64,000 nucleotides of DNA from Nocardia sp. NBC_01730 (GTDB lineage: Bacteria; Actinomycetota; Actinomycetes; Mycobacteriales; Mycobacteriaceae). The notes below the pieces were generated by a model that was given only the letters and a program-made list of their open reading frames with translations, did no database searches and was not told the DNA's origin. The stretch is from NCBI RefSeq assembly GCF_035920445.1, contig NZ_CP109162.1:4712001-4776000 (forward strand), written 5' to 3'. Positions 34,633 to 43,364 of the stretch are shown here, piece by piece. The position numbers and the translations under genes were made by a program. Position 1 is the stretch's first letter, and every line of letters starts with the position of its first letter.

Positions 34633-36051
34633 TCAGCCGAGCAGCCTCTTCTGCACCTTGCCCATCGCGTTGCGCGGGAGCGCGTCGACCACCCGAATCT
34701 CGCGCGGACGCTTGTGCACCGAAAGCTGTTCGACCACATGGTCGATCAGTTCACGCTCGCCGACGCCGGCGCGCAGCACGACGAAGGCGGTGATGCGCTG
34801 GCCGAGGTCGTCGTCGGGCAGCCCCACCACCGCTACCTCCGCGACCGCGGGGTGCCCGAGCAGCACGGTTTCCACCTCGCCCGCGCCGACGCGATAGCCG
34901 CCGGACTTGATCAGGTCCACCGATTCCCGGCCGACAATGCGATGGAAGCCGTCCGGGCCGATGGCGGCGACGTCACCGGTCTTGAACCAGCCGTCGTCGG
35001 TCCAGCTCTCGGCAGTCGCCTCCGGCCGGTTCAGATAGCCGTCGAACAGCATGGGGCCGAGCACCTGGAGGCCGCCGATGCTCTGGCCGTCGTGCGGCAC
35101 CGCAGCGCCGGCCTCGTCTCTGAGCCGGGTCCGCACGCCGCGCACCGGCGTGCCGACCCAGCCGGGCCTGCGCTCGCCGTCAGCCCGGGTGGACAGCGTG
35201 ATCATGGTTTCACTCATGCCGTAGCGCTCGATCGGCGCGTGCCCGGTGAGTTCGCGCAGCCGCTCGAAGACCGGCACCGGCAGCGGCGCGCTTCCGGAGA
35301 CCAGCAGCCGGGCGTCGGCCAATTGCTTTGCCGCGTCCGGGTCGTCGACCATCCGCGACCACACGGTGGGCACGCCGAAGTAGAGCGAGCCCTTGGCCGC
35401 GGCGTACGCCGCCGGGGTCGGTTTGCCGGTGTGCACCAGCGGGCTGCCCACGCGCAGCGGGCCGAGCACGCCGAGGATCAACCCGTGCACGTGGAACAAC
35501 GGAAGACCATGCACCAGAATGTCTTTCGCGGTCCATGCCCAGGCGTCAGCGAGCGCGTCCAGACCCGCCGCGACGGCGCCGCGATGGAGCACGACTCCCT
35601 TGGGAAGGCCGGTGGTTCCCGAGGTGTAGAGCACGAAAGCCGGCGTGGCGGGATCGGGTTCGGGATACGTGTGCCAGGACCTGGCATGCCGTCGCACCGG
35701 AACCACGGGCAGCTCGGTATTCTCCGGCGCCTTTCCGAGCCACGCCTGCGCGCCCGAGTCGGCGAGAATGTGCGCCAGCTCGGCGGTGCCCGAGTCCGGT
35801 GGCACCGGTACCACCGGCACGCCCGCGATCAGGCAGCCGACTACCGCGAGCACGGTGGTGACGGTCGGCTCGGCCAGCACCGCCACCCGCTCCGCCATGG
35901 CGACGCGCTCAGCCACCGAGGTCGCCGCGCCGAGCAGATCGCTGCGCGACAGCACCGTCCCATCGATCGTCACGGCATTCGGAATGTCCGCTCCGCCTGC
36001 GACGGCGAGCGGATTCAGGGAACTGAGCAGCAGCGGCGGACCGAACGACAT
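34633..36051 (-). CDS. Acyl-CoA synthetase (FadD36-like)
   Basis: 472 residues from ATG 36051, short for the family. AMP-binding signatures: FVLYTSGTTGLPKGVVLHRG (P-loop), IERYGMSETM, WFKTGDVAAIGPDGFHRIVG, and the C-terminal KSGGYRVGAGEVE hinge with the catalytic Lys near the end (PRNAMGKVQKRLL). It activates a carboxylic or fatty acid as its CoA ester in the cytoplasm. It resembles Rv1193 (fadD36), whose location near dapD in M. tuberculosis agrees; substrate unknown. Confidence 0.87.
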   Translation of the reverse strand: MSFGPPLLLSSLNPLAVAGGADIPNAVTIDGTVLSRSDLLGAATSVAERVAMAERVAVLAEPTVTTVLAVVGCLIAGVPVVPVPPDSGTAELAHILADSGAQAWLGKAPENTELPVVPVRRHARSWHTYPEPDPATPAFVLYTSGTTGLPKGVVLHRGAVAAGLDALADAWAWTAKDILVHGLPLFHVHGLILGVLGPLRVGSPLVHTGKPTPAAYAAAKGSLYFGVPTVWSRMVDDPDAAKQLADARLLVSGSAPLPVPVFERLRELTGHAPIERYGMSETMITLSTRADGERRPGWVGTPVRGVRTRLRDEAGAAVPHDGQSIGGLQVLGPMLFDGYLNRPEATAESWTDDGWFKTGDVAAIGPDGFHRIVGRESVDLIKSGGYRVGAGEVETVLLGHPAVAEVAVVGLPDDDLGQRITAFVVLRAGVGERELIDHVVEQLSVHKRPREIRVVDALPRNAMGKVQKRLLG

Positions 36052-36150
36052 TCGACCACGCTACTTCGCCGGGCCGCGCGCACCGTCACGACATCCGGCC
36101 GAGCACCACACGCGACCTACGGCTGTGACGGTTGCCACTCAGATGAGGTG

Positions 36151-36179
36151 TTGAGAAAATTATTGCATAGACTTCTCAA
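36151..36179. promoter_or_regulatory. TetR-type operator, first oxygenase gene
   Basis: TTGAGAA (36151-36157) and TTCTCAA (36173-36179) flank 15 bp, AT-rich. The core TGAGAA-N15-TTCTCA is repeated exactly at 43,365-43,391 before the second oxygenase gene. Confidence 0.65.
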
Positions 36180-36211
36180 TGAGCGCGGGGTCAATGAACA
36201 CGGGGTCAACA

Positions 36212-37063
36212 ATGACCAGGCCACTTCGCACGACGACGCACCCCGAATCGCCGAATCCCTTCGACATCGGGCAGTACATCGACGGCATCGCCGGTTTCCT
36301 CGGTGGCACCGCGAACGTCATCATGCAGCTCAGCACCCCACCGATCGGCTACGGCGTCACAGAGAGCACGGTCGACAGCGGCAAGGTCATGCTGCACCCG
36401 GTCAAACGGCTGCGCACGACGCTGACCTACCTGTCCGTGGCGATCCTCGGCAGCGACGAGGAGCGCGCGGCCTACCGCGCCGCGGTCGATGTCTCGCACC
36501 GACCGGTGCACTCCGACGAGTCGAGCCCGGTGCACTACAACGCCTTCGACCCCGCCCTGCAACTGTGGGTCGCCGCCTGCCTCTACTGGGGCGCGAAGGA
36601 CCTGTACGAGCGTCTGCACGGCCCGATGGACGAGGCCACCGCCGATGCCTTCTACCGGCACGGCGCCCGACTGGGTACCACTCTCCAGATGCCCGAGGAG
36701 ATGTGGCCCGCCGACCGGCGCGCGTTCGCCGAGTACTGGGCGGAGAACATGGCGAAGACGACCATCGGCCCGACCGTCCGCGACTACCTCGATGACCTGA
36801 TCGACCTGCGCATGCTGCCACGTCCCGCGCAACTCGTGTTCGGCCGCCCACACCGCTTCTTCGTCACCGGCCTGCTCCCTCAGCATCTGCGCGACCAAAT
36901 GGACCTCACCTGGACCGAGCGCGACGACCGCGCCCTCGACCGCATCCTGCGCGTGCTGGGCACTGCCGAGACCAGGCTGCCCCGGCCGGTCCGCCTGTTC
37001 CCGTTCAACGCCTACCTGCTGGACATGCGCGTCCGGCGACTACTCGGCCTGCGCCTGGTCTGA
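36212..37063 (+). CDS. MpaB/DUF2236-type oxygenase family protein (paralog 1)
   Basis: 283 residues from ATG 36212; ATGs at 36194 and 36179 are possible earlier starts but 36179 falls within the operator. Family phrases: [27 protein letters not shown] with the conserved His pair, [20 protein letters not shown] and [18 protein letters not shown]2236 proteins (mycophenolic-acid MpaB, latex-clearing protein) are b-type haem oxygenases cleaving C=C bonds; substrate unknown. About 65% like the protein at 43,440 by eye. Confidence 0.85.
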   Translation: MTRPLRTTTHPESPNPFDIGQYIDGIAGFLGGTANVIMQLSTPPIGYGVTESTVDSGKVMLHPVKRLRTTLTYLSVAILGSDEERAAYRAAVDVSHRPVHSDESSPVHYNAFDPALQLWVAACLYWGAKDLYERLHGPMDEATADAFYRHGARLGTTLQMPEEMWPADRRAFAEYWAENMAKTTIGPTVRDYLDDLIDLRMLPRPAQLVFGRPHRFFVTGLLPQHLRDQMDLTWTERDDRALDRILRVLGTAETRLPRPVRLFPFNAYLLDMRVRRLLGLRLV

Positions 37064-37208
37064 CGGCTCGGCCGCGGCGCGCCTCGCGCAGCGCCGCGTC
37101 GAGAACAATCGTTCGGCATTCGCGTGTCGCGCCCCCGATAGTGCCTGCACCGGTGTTATCTCGAATCACACCGACCGGTGCCGCACCGAAACGAGCCAGG
37201 AGGATTCG

Positions 37209-37919
37209 ATGGGCTGTCGAATGACGGTGACCGCGCTTTTGGCGGTAGGCACTTGCCTCGCATTGGTCGCGCCGGTCGCGAGCGCGGAACCCGGCGAGGC
37301 CGCCTTGCCGACCCGCACAGCGATCTCCGTGCGCACGATCATCGGGGTCGGATGGGGTAGCGCGAACGAACACGAACCACGCTCGGCGCTGTCCCTGGTC
37401 AAGCTGTTTCTGGCTGACTACGCGCTGCGCCACGGCGACGGCTCGGCGAGCGACCGCAACCTCGCCGAACGGATGATCCGTTATTCCGATGACGGCGCGG
37501 CGAGCCTGATGGCGGCCAAGTACCCGGAAGCCGTCGGCGCCGTCGCACACGAATACCGCCTCACCGAGACCCGGCCCGGCACGGACTGGGGCGCCGGGAC
37601 GACAAGCGCCGCGGACGTGTCCGACTTCCTTGCGGCCAAACTGCGCACCGATCCCGGGTCGCCGATCTTCGACTGGATGGCGGCCGCGGGCTCGACCGCC
37701 CTCGACGGCACCGAACAGGGGTGGGGCACCGCACAATTCCCATTGGTGCTCGGGACCAAGTGGGGCTGGTCCGATCTCGGTGAGCCCGAGGTCGCTTCGG
37801 CGTCCTACGGTCCGGGTTTCGCGGTCACCGCGCACACTCGCGGCACCGCCGCCGAGCAGACCGCCGACGTCCTCGCCGCACTACCGTCGATCGCCGCGGG
37901 GCTGATGCCCTTCCGCTGA
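37209..37919 (+). CDS. Secreted serine beta-lactamase-fold protein
   Basis: 236 residues from ATG 37209 behind AGGAGGATTCG. Signal peptide MTVTALLAVGTCLALVAPVA with an ASA cleavage site. Motifs in the order of class A beta-lactamases: S-x-x-K at SLVK (about residue 62), SDD at 98 in place of SDN, and K-W-G at GTKWGW (about 181) in place of KTG. Its short length and altered boxes suggest a penicillin-recognising relative, perhaps a peptidase or binding protein, rather than a proven beta-lactamase. Confidence 0.7.
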   Translation: MGCRMTVTALLAVGTCLALVAPVASAEPGEAALPTRTAISVRTIIGVGWGSANEHEPRSALSLVKLFLADYALRHGDGSASDRNLAERMIRYSDDGAASLMAAKYPEAVGAVAHEYRLTETRPGTDWGAGTTSAADVSDFLAAKLRTDPGSPIFDWMAAAGSTALDGTEQGWGTAQFPLVLGTKWGWSDLGEPEVASASYGPGFAVTAHTRGTAAEQTADVLAALPSIAAGLMPFR

Positions 37920-38087
37920 GGGGATCACCCGGCAAGGCACAGTCCGCGACGACAACCGCCTGAGCATGCCCCCAGTCATGCCAGCCAGCGAGGGTCCTGC
38001 TGGTCGCGCTCGATCCTCTCGAGGTCCGCTGCGGTCTACGGTTCGAACCTTCCCATGACGTTCCCCTTCTCCATCTCCGGCACGATT
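37920..38087. other. 168-bp gap
   Basis: No gene or strong signal seen between the secreted protein and the small-protein operon that ends here from the other strand. Confidence 0.4.
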
Positions 38088-38306
38088 TCACAGCTCGAGG
38101 TATAGCCGTTCAGACGGTAGGCACGGCAATCCGGTGGTGCCGGTCAGCGCCACCCCACCGCATCCAAGCAATGCTGGTGCTGGTGTTCCTGCACGAAGAT
38201 CAACGCCGCCAGTGATGCAAGCAGCGAAATCCATCCGAAGACCGTGCAGGGACACGGACAAACGTAAATCTCTCTCACTAGCGTTCGGAGATGCGTTGAC
38301 GCTCAT
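38088..38306 (-). CDS. Small hypothetical ORF, last in the small-protein operon (frame uncertain)
   Basis: ATG 38306 has an excellent ribosome site (GGAGGTGAAATGTT before it), giving 72 residues without recognisable features. An overlapping frame from GTG 38278 to 38144 gives 44 residues with a clear membrane helix (FGWISLLASLAALIFV) and QEHQHQH, which looks more like a real protein but lacks its own ribosome site. A frameshift could join them. I cannot decide. Confidence 0.4.
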   Translation of the reverse strand: MSVNASPNASERDLRLSVSLHGLRMDFAACITGGVDLRAGTPAPALLGCGGVALTGTTGLPCLPSERLYLEL

Positions 38307-38312
38307 AACATT

Positions 38313-38576
38313 TCACCTCCACCGGGTGCGCCGCCCGGTTGCCGCGTTGTGAACGTCATGACAGTCCCAGCGGGCTTTCTCCCACAGCTCACGCGGCATC
38401 ATGCCAAAGCACTCACCGAGCGTCGGCGCGGTCGGGAAAAACTTCGCCTCTCCGGCCGGGGATTCCAGCAGCGCGACCCGCACCAGCAACCCATCCTCCG
38501 TGAACCACCACAGGCTGTAGCCGTTCCAATCGGCCCGGTACAAGTGCGGCAACTCCAACTCCGGAGTGTCAGGCAT
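38313..38576 (-). CDS. Hypothetical protein of the small-protein operon
   Basis: 87 residues from ATG 38576 (PDTPELELPHLYRADWNGYS), then LWWFTEDGLLVRVALLE, ECFGMMPRELWEKARWD and a basic end. Trp-rich and soluble. It overlaps the previous gene by 8 bp. I do not recognise the family. Confidence 0.6.
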   Translation of the reverse strand: MPDTPELELPHLYRADWNGYSLWWFTEDGLLVRVALLESPAGEAKFFPTAPTLGECFGMMPRELWEKARWDCHDVHNAATGRRTRWR

Positions 38577-39078
38577 GGGTGTAGTGCCTCCTCGGTGCGA
38601 TAACGGCACGGATGGACTCGACCACCGCCGCGCCGGAGGGCCGAAACGGGCTGTAGGCGGCGGTGATCCAGGCCCGATATGCCACGCCCCTATCCGTCGG
38701 CGACGGCAATCCGATCCGACCCCCCGTTCCGATCAGCGTCACTCGATGGCGGAACAGCTCGGCGTCGATGTTCTCGCGCAGCTTCTGCACGATGTCCGAC
38801 CTGGTGAGAAAGGTCCACGTCCGCGACCGCGGATGCGAGACGATCGGCCCGCCGCCGAGCTGGCGCCGCTCCATATCGACCTTCACCACCTGGCCCAGCT
38901 CGACGGGCATCATGACACCCCACACCAGCCCCGCCCGCATCGTGATCTGTCCAGAGTCGGGGTCGACTACCGTGGGTAGCTGGCACACCTTCCGATAGAA
39001 CGCACACCGCGAACGCGGCGTATCGGCGAACCCCGGAGCCAGCGGCTTGCTGACATCCTCGTCGAGATCGTCCAGCAC
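38569..39078 (-). CDS. Hypothetical protein of the small-protein operon
   Basis: 169 residues from GTG 39078, preceded by GGAGCGGGACT. Conserved-looking segments are CQLPTVVDPDSGQITMRAGL, GGGPIVSHPRSRTWTFLTRS and a C-terminal FRPSGAAVVESIRAVIA. The GPIV-HPRSxxWTFL phrase occurs in a widespread actinomycete family of unknown function, from memory. It is the middle gene of a four-gene reverse-strand operon. Confidence 0.65.
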   Translation of the reverse strand: MLDDLDEDVSKPLAPGFADTPRSRCAFYRKVCQLPTVVDPDSGQITMRAGLVWGVMMPVELGQVVKVDMERRQLGGGPIVSHPRSRTWTFLTRSDIVQKLRENIDAELFRHRVTLIGTGGRIGLPSPTDRGVAYRAWITAAYSPFRPSGAAVVESIRAVIAPRRHYTHA

Positions 39079-39305
39079 AGTCCCGCTCCTTCAGCCACAC
39101 AGTATGAGTCCCGAAGGCGGTATCGCCCCGCCTCCCGGTTGACGATGGCCTTGTAACCGCGGCGTTCCGATTCCGGCAAACGTGCCTCGGCCCGGCCAGC
39201 TGCCGCCGCGGCGCTGAACGCGATGATGGCCAGCAGCCAGCCGGGCGCTTGCGGCTGAATCCTGAGATGGCCATCTTGTCGGTAGAGGACAACGGGCGTG
39301 GTCAT
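38967..39305 (-). CDS. Hypothetical protein, first gene of the small-protein operon
   Basis: 112 residues from ATG 39305, with AGGAGC 6 bp upstream. TPVVLYRQDGHLRIQPQAPG then WLLAIIAFSAAAAAGRAEAR and SERRGYKAIVNREAGRY. The frame runs 112 bp into the next gene, an unusually long overlap, so the true end may be disturbed. It is divergent from the NUDIX gene at 39,408. Function unknown. Confidence 0.5.
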   Translation of the reverse strand: MTTPVVLYRQDGHLRIQPQAPGWLLAIIAFSAAAAAGRAEARLPESERRGYKAIVNREAGRYRLRDSYCVAEGAGLCWTISTRMSASRWLRGSPIRRVRGVRSIGRCASYPR

Positions 39306-39407
39306 TCGTGCTCCTGGACTATTCGACATAGGAATAAGGACAACGCGGGTTGTGGCGTACGGTCGGCCCGCGCCAGCCGGCGCGCACTGAATCGAAAGGA
39401 GAACGCT

Positions 39408-39854
39408 GTGAGCGCGACAGTGACCGAGCGGCACAAGCTGATCGGGGACGTACACCTGGTGCTGGTCGATGATCAAGGGCGGTACCTATTCGGGCGCCGA
39501 GCCAACACGGGATACGAAGATGGCGCCTGGCACCTGCCGTCCGGTCACCTCGAGTCCGACGAGTCCGTCGTCGACGCACTCGTCCGGGAGGCAGCGGAGG
39601 AGATCGGGGTGGTGATTGCTCCCATAGACGTGCATTTCGCGCACGTCATGCACAACTCCAGTTCCGGCGGCCGAGCTGCGTTCTTCTTCCTGGTCAGCAC
39701 CTGGGCCGGGACTCCGATCAATCAGGAACCGGACAAGTGCGATGCGTTGGAATGGTTCGCGCCAGCCGAGCTGCCTGATCGGATGATCAGGTACTGCCGG
39801 GCAGCGCTGAGCTCGATCGTTGCCAGCCAACCGTTCTCGGTGTACGGCTGGTAG
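39408..39854 (+). CDS. NUDIX hydrolase
   Basis: 148 residues from GTG 39408 behind AAAGGAG. The Nudix box is complete: GHLESDESVVDALVREAAEE followed by IGV (G-x5-E-x7-R-E-x2-E-E-x-G). HLPSGH precedes it. Such enzymes cleave nucleoside diphosphates linked to another moiety; the substrate is unknown. NUDIX genes often accompany XRE/phosphotransferase pairs in actinomycetes, and such a pair, broken, lies 1 kb away. Confidence 0.9.
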   Translation: MSATVTERHKLIGDVHLVLVDDQGRYLFGRRANTGYEDGAWHLPSGHLESDESVVDALVREAAEEIGVVIAPIDVHFAHVMHNSSSGGRAAFFFLVSTWAGTPINQEPDKCDALEWFAPAELPDRMIRYCRAALSSIVASQPFSVYGW

Positions 39855-39907
39855 GTAGTCGCCAGTCGGGTGCCCGCCGCGGCACCCGACACGACCCCAG
39901 TCCTTGA

Positions 39908-40558
39908 CTAGAGGACTTTCCAGTCGACGAGCGAGTCGATCACCTCGCTCAACCGGTCACGCGACATCTTCTTTTTTCGCGAGTCCTCCTCCGATTCCTG
40001 GGCAGCGCCGTACTGCCACCAGGCATCGCCGGTGGCCGCGTCCATCACAAGGAACCGGTCTTTCACCGCGGGCCCGCGAACGACCAGCGATACCGCCCCA
40101 GGATCGGCGACGACAGCGTGGATGGCCTTGTGGCTCAGGGTGTACGAGGTGCCAATGATCTCCTCGCGAACCTGCACCGCGTCCAGCGTTCCCGGGTGGA
40201 GCGAGGAGTCGAGCTCGGCGTCTCCGTAGAGCCTGTGCAGGTATCGGCCTCGCAGGATGCGGCTGGAGTATGTCCAGCGGTGGTTGTGGGGCCGGTCGAA
40301 GTAGCCAGACTGGAAGACGTGAAGGCGCACCCGGATTCCGCTCGGATCGGTGAACAGCACGATCTTGTCGAGGATGTCGTAATGCTCGCACAGAGGCAGC
40401 AATTCCTCGTCGCCGAGTGCGGCGAGAACCGATGTCCGAAGCAGCCGCCGGTCGGTGGCGAGTCCGCCGAGTACGGGTTGTGTCGTGGCATGGACAGCTT
40501 CGGTGTCGTTCCAGTCGACGTCGCGCAGCGGCTCAATGACCTGTTCGAGGATGTTCAT
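39908..40558 (-). CDS. Cupin-fold protein (cysteine-dioxygenase-like), pairs with the Cys-rich peptide
   Basis: 216 residues from ATG 40558. Middle segment IRVRLHVFQSGYFDRPHNHR then WTYSSRILRGRYLHRLYGD has the cupin His-x-His metal site; a later KAIHAVVADPGAVSLVVRGP gives the second cupin box. The start is 13 bp after the stop of the Cys-rich protein gene, with GGAGCC between, so they form a two-gene operon. A metal-dependent oxygenase or a binding protein; its link to the Cys-rich partner is unexplored as far as I know. Confidence 0.65.
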   Translation of the reverse strand: MNILEQVIEPLRDVDWNDTEAVHATTQPVLGGLATDRRLLRTSVLAALGDEELLPLCEHYDILDKIVLFTDPSGIRVRLHVFQSGYFDRPHNHRWTYSSRILRGRYLHRLYGDAELDSSLHPGTLDAVQVREEIIGTSYTLSHKAIHAVVADPGAVSLVVRGPAVKDRFLVMDAATGDAWWQYGAAQESEEDSRKKKMSRDRLSEVIDSLVDWKVL

Positions 40559-40570
40559 TTCGGTTGGCTC

Positions 40571-40783
40571 CTACTCCGATTCGGGCTTTGCGCTGGACTT
40601 CCACAACCGGCATACGGGCACGATGTCGGGATAGGTGGCGCACGAAGATGCGCCCATGACGATCTCTTCGGCCGGGCAGCCGCCCAGGCACGCGGATTCC
40701 TTGCAGCCACCACACGAGCTGCCGACCAACGGCAGAGTGAACAGGTCGAACTCGTTCTTCGAGGTCTTCCGGTTGAGCACCAC
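40571..40783 (-). CDS. Cys-rich 70-residue protein (CxxC-x4-C-x3-C)
   Basis: Starts at GTG 40783 with GGAGGG 7 bp upstream. An N-terminal stretch VLNRKTSKNEFDLFTLPLVG is followed by SSCGGCKESACLGGCPAEEI and VMGASSCATYPDIVPVC, six cysteines in total. The spacing resembles the SPASM Fe-S tail of radical SAM maturases (C-x2-C-x4/5-C-x3-C...C), so it may be a truncated maturase, a small metal-binding protein, or a leader/core peptide precursor. The frame stays open upstream to about 40,900 and there overlaps the XRE fragment on the other strand. Confidence 0.5.
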   Translation of the reverse strand: MVLNRKTSKNEFDLFTLPLVGSSCGGCKESACLGGCPAEEIVMGASSCATYPDIVPVCRLWKSSAKPESE

Positions 40784-40825
40784 CTGGTCGCCCTCCGTCT
40801 GGGCTCCCCGGCCGGCCTTCTGCGA

Positions 40826-41728
40826 ATGCTCGACGATTTCCGAGTGTCCGAGACTCCAGCCAAAGTCGGCCTCGTCGAAATCCGCCAGTTACTTGCAGCG
40901 TCTGATCTGTTCGCAACCTGGGATGCCACCTACGGAAGCGGTCTGGTGCGCGATGTAGTCGCCGCGCAGGTCCGTACCGCGGTCTCCTACCTCGGTGCAG
41001 AATGTGCGCCGAAGTATCGCCCCGACCTGCTCCTGGCCGTCGGTGCGCTCACTCACACAGCCGCTTTCATGGCCTTCGATGCCTGCGAACACGCCGATGC
41101 GACCACGATGTTCGGCGTCGCCTTCGCCTGCGCTGAAGAGGCCGACGCCTGGAATCTGCGAGCGAAGGTGCTCAGCTCGATCGGGCGCCACGCGATCTGG
41201 ACCGGCAACATCGAACAGGGCTTGGGCCATATCGACCGCGCATTCCAGCACTCGGACCGTCTGACGCCGACGGAGAGGGCCATGTTGTTCACCGCGCGGG
41301 CACGCGGGCACGCCAAGCTGGGACGAATCCAGGAGACCCTCACCGCGGTTGGGCACGCCGACGAGAACTTCGCCAACGCCGAGCCACAGAACGATCCGAG
41401 CTGGATGGCGTATTACGACGCGCCGCAGCACGCCGGCGACACCGGCCACGCACTGTTCGACTTGGCCATCCGGGGCAAATTCGCCGGTGAAGCGAGATCC
41501 CGTCTTGCGGCTGCGGTCGCCGGCCACGGAGATGAGGCGGCTCGGTCTCGAACGATGTCGACAATCAAGCTGGCCTCGCTGGTGATGGCGACCGGCGACA
41601 GGGACGAGGCAGTGTCCATCGGCGCCACAGCGATCAACCGTGCGGGCGCGGTGAAGAGCAAGCGCGCCGCCGAGGACATCCAGGAGTTGCGGAATTTCGC
41701 GCACCGTGCGGGCACAGTGATCGCGTGA
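40826..41728 (+). pseudogene. XRE-family regulator lacking its DNA-binding domain
   Basis: From ATG 40826 the frame gives 300 residues typical of the C-terminal TPR-like part of actinomycete XRE regulators (LLAASDLFATWDATYGSGLV; FMAFDACEHADATTMFGVAF; WMAYYDAPQHAGDTGHALFD). The HTH and linker, normally about 90-130 residues, are missing; upstream in this frame is the antisense of the Cys-rich gene. It is probably a 5'-truncated relic, though a domain-only protein is possible. GTGA overlap with the phosphotransferase gene. Confidence 0.65.
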
Positions 41729-42599
41729 GTTCTGACCTCGTCGAGATCCTCGGATCGGCCTGCGCGGTCGCCGACGTCGCCGGATCCCCGACACCGATCA
41801 AACTGGGGGAGAACGCGGTCTTCCGATTGCCGGGCAACATCGTCGCTCGGATCGCACGGTCCGGCCAGCAGGAGGCCGCCAGCCGCGAACTGCAAATCGC
41901 AAGTTGGTTGCGAGACAACGATGTCGCTGCGGTGGAGCCAGCAGGCACGGCAGCGGACTTGGTGGTTGTCGGTCAGCGCGCAGTGACCTTTTGGAAGAGC
42001 TTCCGCCGCACCGCAACGGTCAACCGGCCGAGATCGCGGGCGCACTGCACCACCTGCACACCCTCCCGAGCCCGCCGTTCCTGAGCCAGGTCGACCCATT
42101 CGTACGGCTAGCCGAACGGATCGCCGCGGCACGTACCCTCGGCGCTTCCGATCGCGAATGGCTGAGCACCCACCTGGACGACCTGCACGTCGAGTGGGAC
42201 GCGCTCCCGACCGGACTACCGTGGTGCCCGATCCATGGGGATGCCTGGGACGGCAACGTCGTCACCACCGACGCCGGGGTGACGCTGTTCCTCGATCTCG
42301 AGCGAGCATCGGTCGGCCCACCGGAATGGGACCTCGTCCACACTGCAATCAAACTGACCTCATTCGGCTGGATCAGCCAAGCCGAGTACGACACCTTCTC
42401 CGATGCCTACGGTGTCGACGTGACGGCTTGGGCAGGATTCGAACTACTGCGCGACATCCGGGAAATGCGGATGACCTGTATGGCGGTGCAGACCGCCGCT
42501 GAGAACTTCGCCCACGCTCATCAAGCGCAGCATCGCGTCGATTGCCTCCGCGAGCGACTCGGCCGGCGCCCGTGGCCAGGATGGGAACCGTTGAGCTAA
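41725..42599 (+). pseudogene. Aminoglycoside-phosphotransferase-family gene with a frameshift
   Basis: Begins SSDLVEILGSACAVADVAGS (GTG 41725) with KLGENAVFRLPGNIVARIAR of the kinase N-lobe. At about 41,993 the frame breaks: TTTTGGAAGAG needs one more G to read FWEELPPHRNGQPAEIAGAL in the +1 frame, which then continues to 42,599 with CPIHGDAWDGNVVT (catalytic loop) and FLDLERASVGPPEWDL (metal-binding Asp). A one-base deletion, or a sequencing error in a G run. Intact, it would be a small-molecule kinase paired with the XRE regulator. Confidence 0.75.
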
Positions 42600-42648
42600 C
42601 CACCGCCCAGGCCGCAAGACGCTGCGCGTAGCTAGCCCCTCGGAACCA

Positions 42649-43281
42649 CTACCGCACCCGGAACGACACCACCACGTGGTCCCGGGCGAACTGCCGGATC
42701 GCCGCGTCGTCGGCGAGCGGAATCACGGTCTGCGGCGTCAACGCCAACGAAAGCGCTGTGCGGGCGATCATTTCGGCCAAGGGCTCCGGATCGTATTCCG
42801 GCAGCTTGCCTTCCTGCTGCAACCGCGTAATGAACTCGGCGAGATAGTCCCGGCCGAGTTCGATGACCGGGGCGCCCTCGGTGGTCAGGTAGGGCAGTAC
42901 GAGTTCGGGCTCGGTCGCCAGCAGCCGGTGGATCAGCTGGTTGCCGCGCAGGCCGGTGATGAACGCGGCGAACAGCTCGACGATCTGGTCCTCCGCACTG
43001 GCGTCCCGATCGACCTGCCGTTGCAGCGCGGCATCGACCTCATCGATGAACTCGCGGGTCTGTCGTAGCCCGACGGCCTTGATCAGATCGGACTTGCTCG
43101 CGAAGCGCCGGTACAGCGTGGCCAACGACAACCCGCAGCGGCGCGCGACCTCGACCATGCTGGTGCGCTTGATGCCGAAATCCAGAAACGCCAGCAACGC
43201 CGCGTCCAGCACCCGCGCCTGATTGTGGTCCTCCGGAGCCGCACTGCGCACCAGCGCCAGCAGTCTGGTCAGCATCGCCAT
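42649..43281 (-). CDS. TetR-family regulator, likely controller of both oxygenase paralogs
   Basis: 210 residues from ATG 43281. The HTH reads NQARVLDAALLAFLDFGIKR, TSMVEVARRCGLSLATLYRR, FASKSDLIKAVGL; the rest is an all-helical ligand domain. It is divergent from the MpaB-type gene at 43,440, and the gap holds the palindrome TGAGAA-N15-TTCTCA that recurs before the paralog at 36,212. By location and site sharing it probably represses both. Confidence 0.88.
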   Translation of the reverse strand: MAMLTRLLALVRSAAPEDHNQARVLDAALLAFLDFGIKRTSMVEVARRCGLSLATLYRRFASKSDLIKAVGLRQTREFIDEVDAALQRQVDRDASAEDQIVELFAAFITGLRGNQLIHRLLATEPELVLPYLTTEGAPVIELGRDYLAEFITRLQQEGKLPEYDPEPLAEMIARTALSLALTPQTVIPLADDAAIRQFARDHVVVSFRVR

Positions 43282-43364
43282 GCCTCCACCCTATCCACAT
43301 TGGCGAAACGATGACATGGCCAGCATCGCATACCATCACCGCGGTTGACACCCTTTCGAAGCAA

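Noticed and set aside
40118..41728. A 536-codon open frame on the + strand
   Set aside because: Only the part from about 40,826 resembles a protein family; the first 236 codons are the antisense of the cupin and Cys-rich genes.
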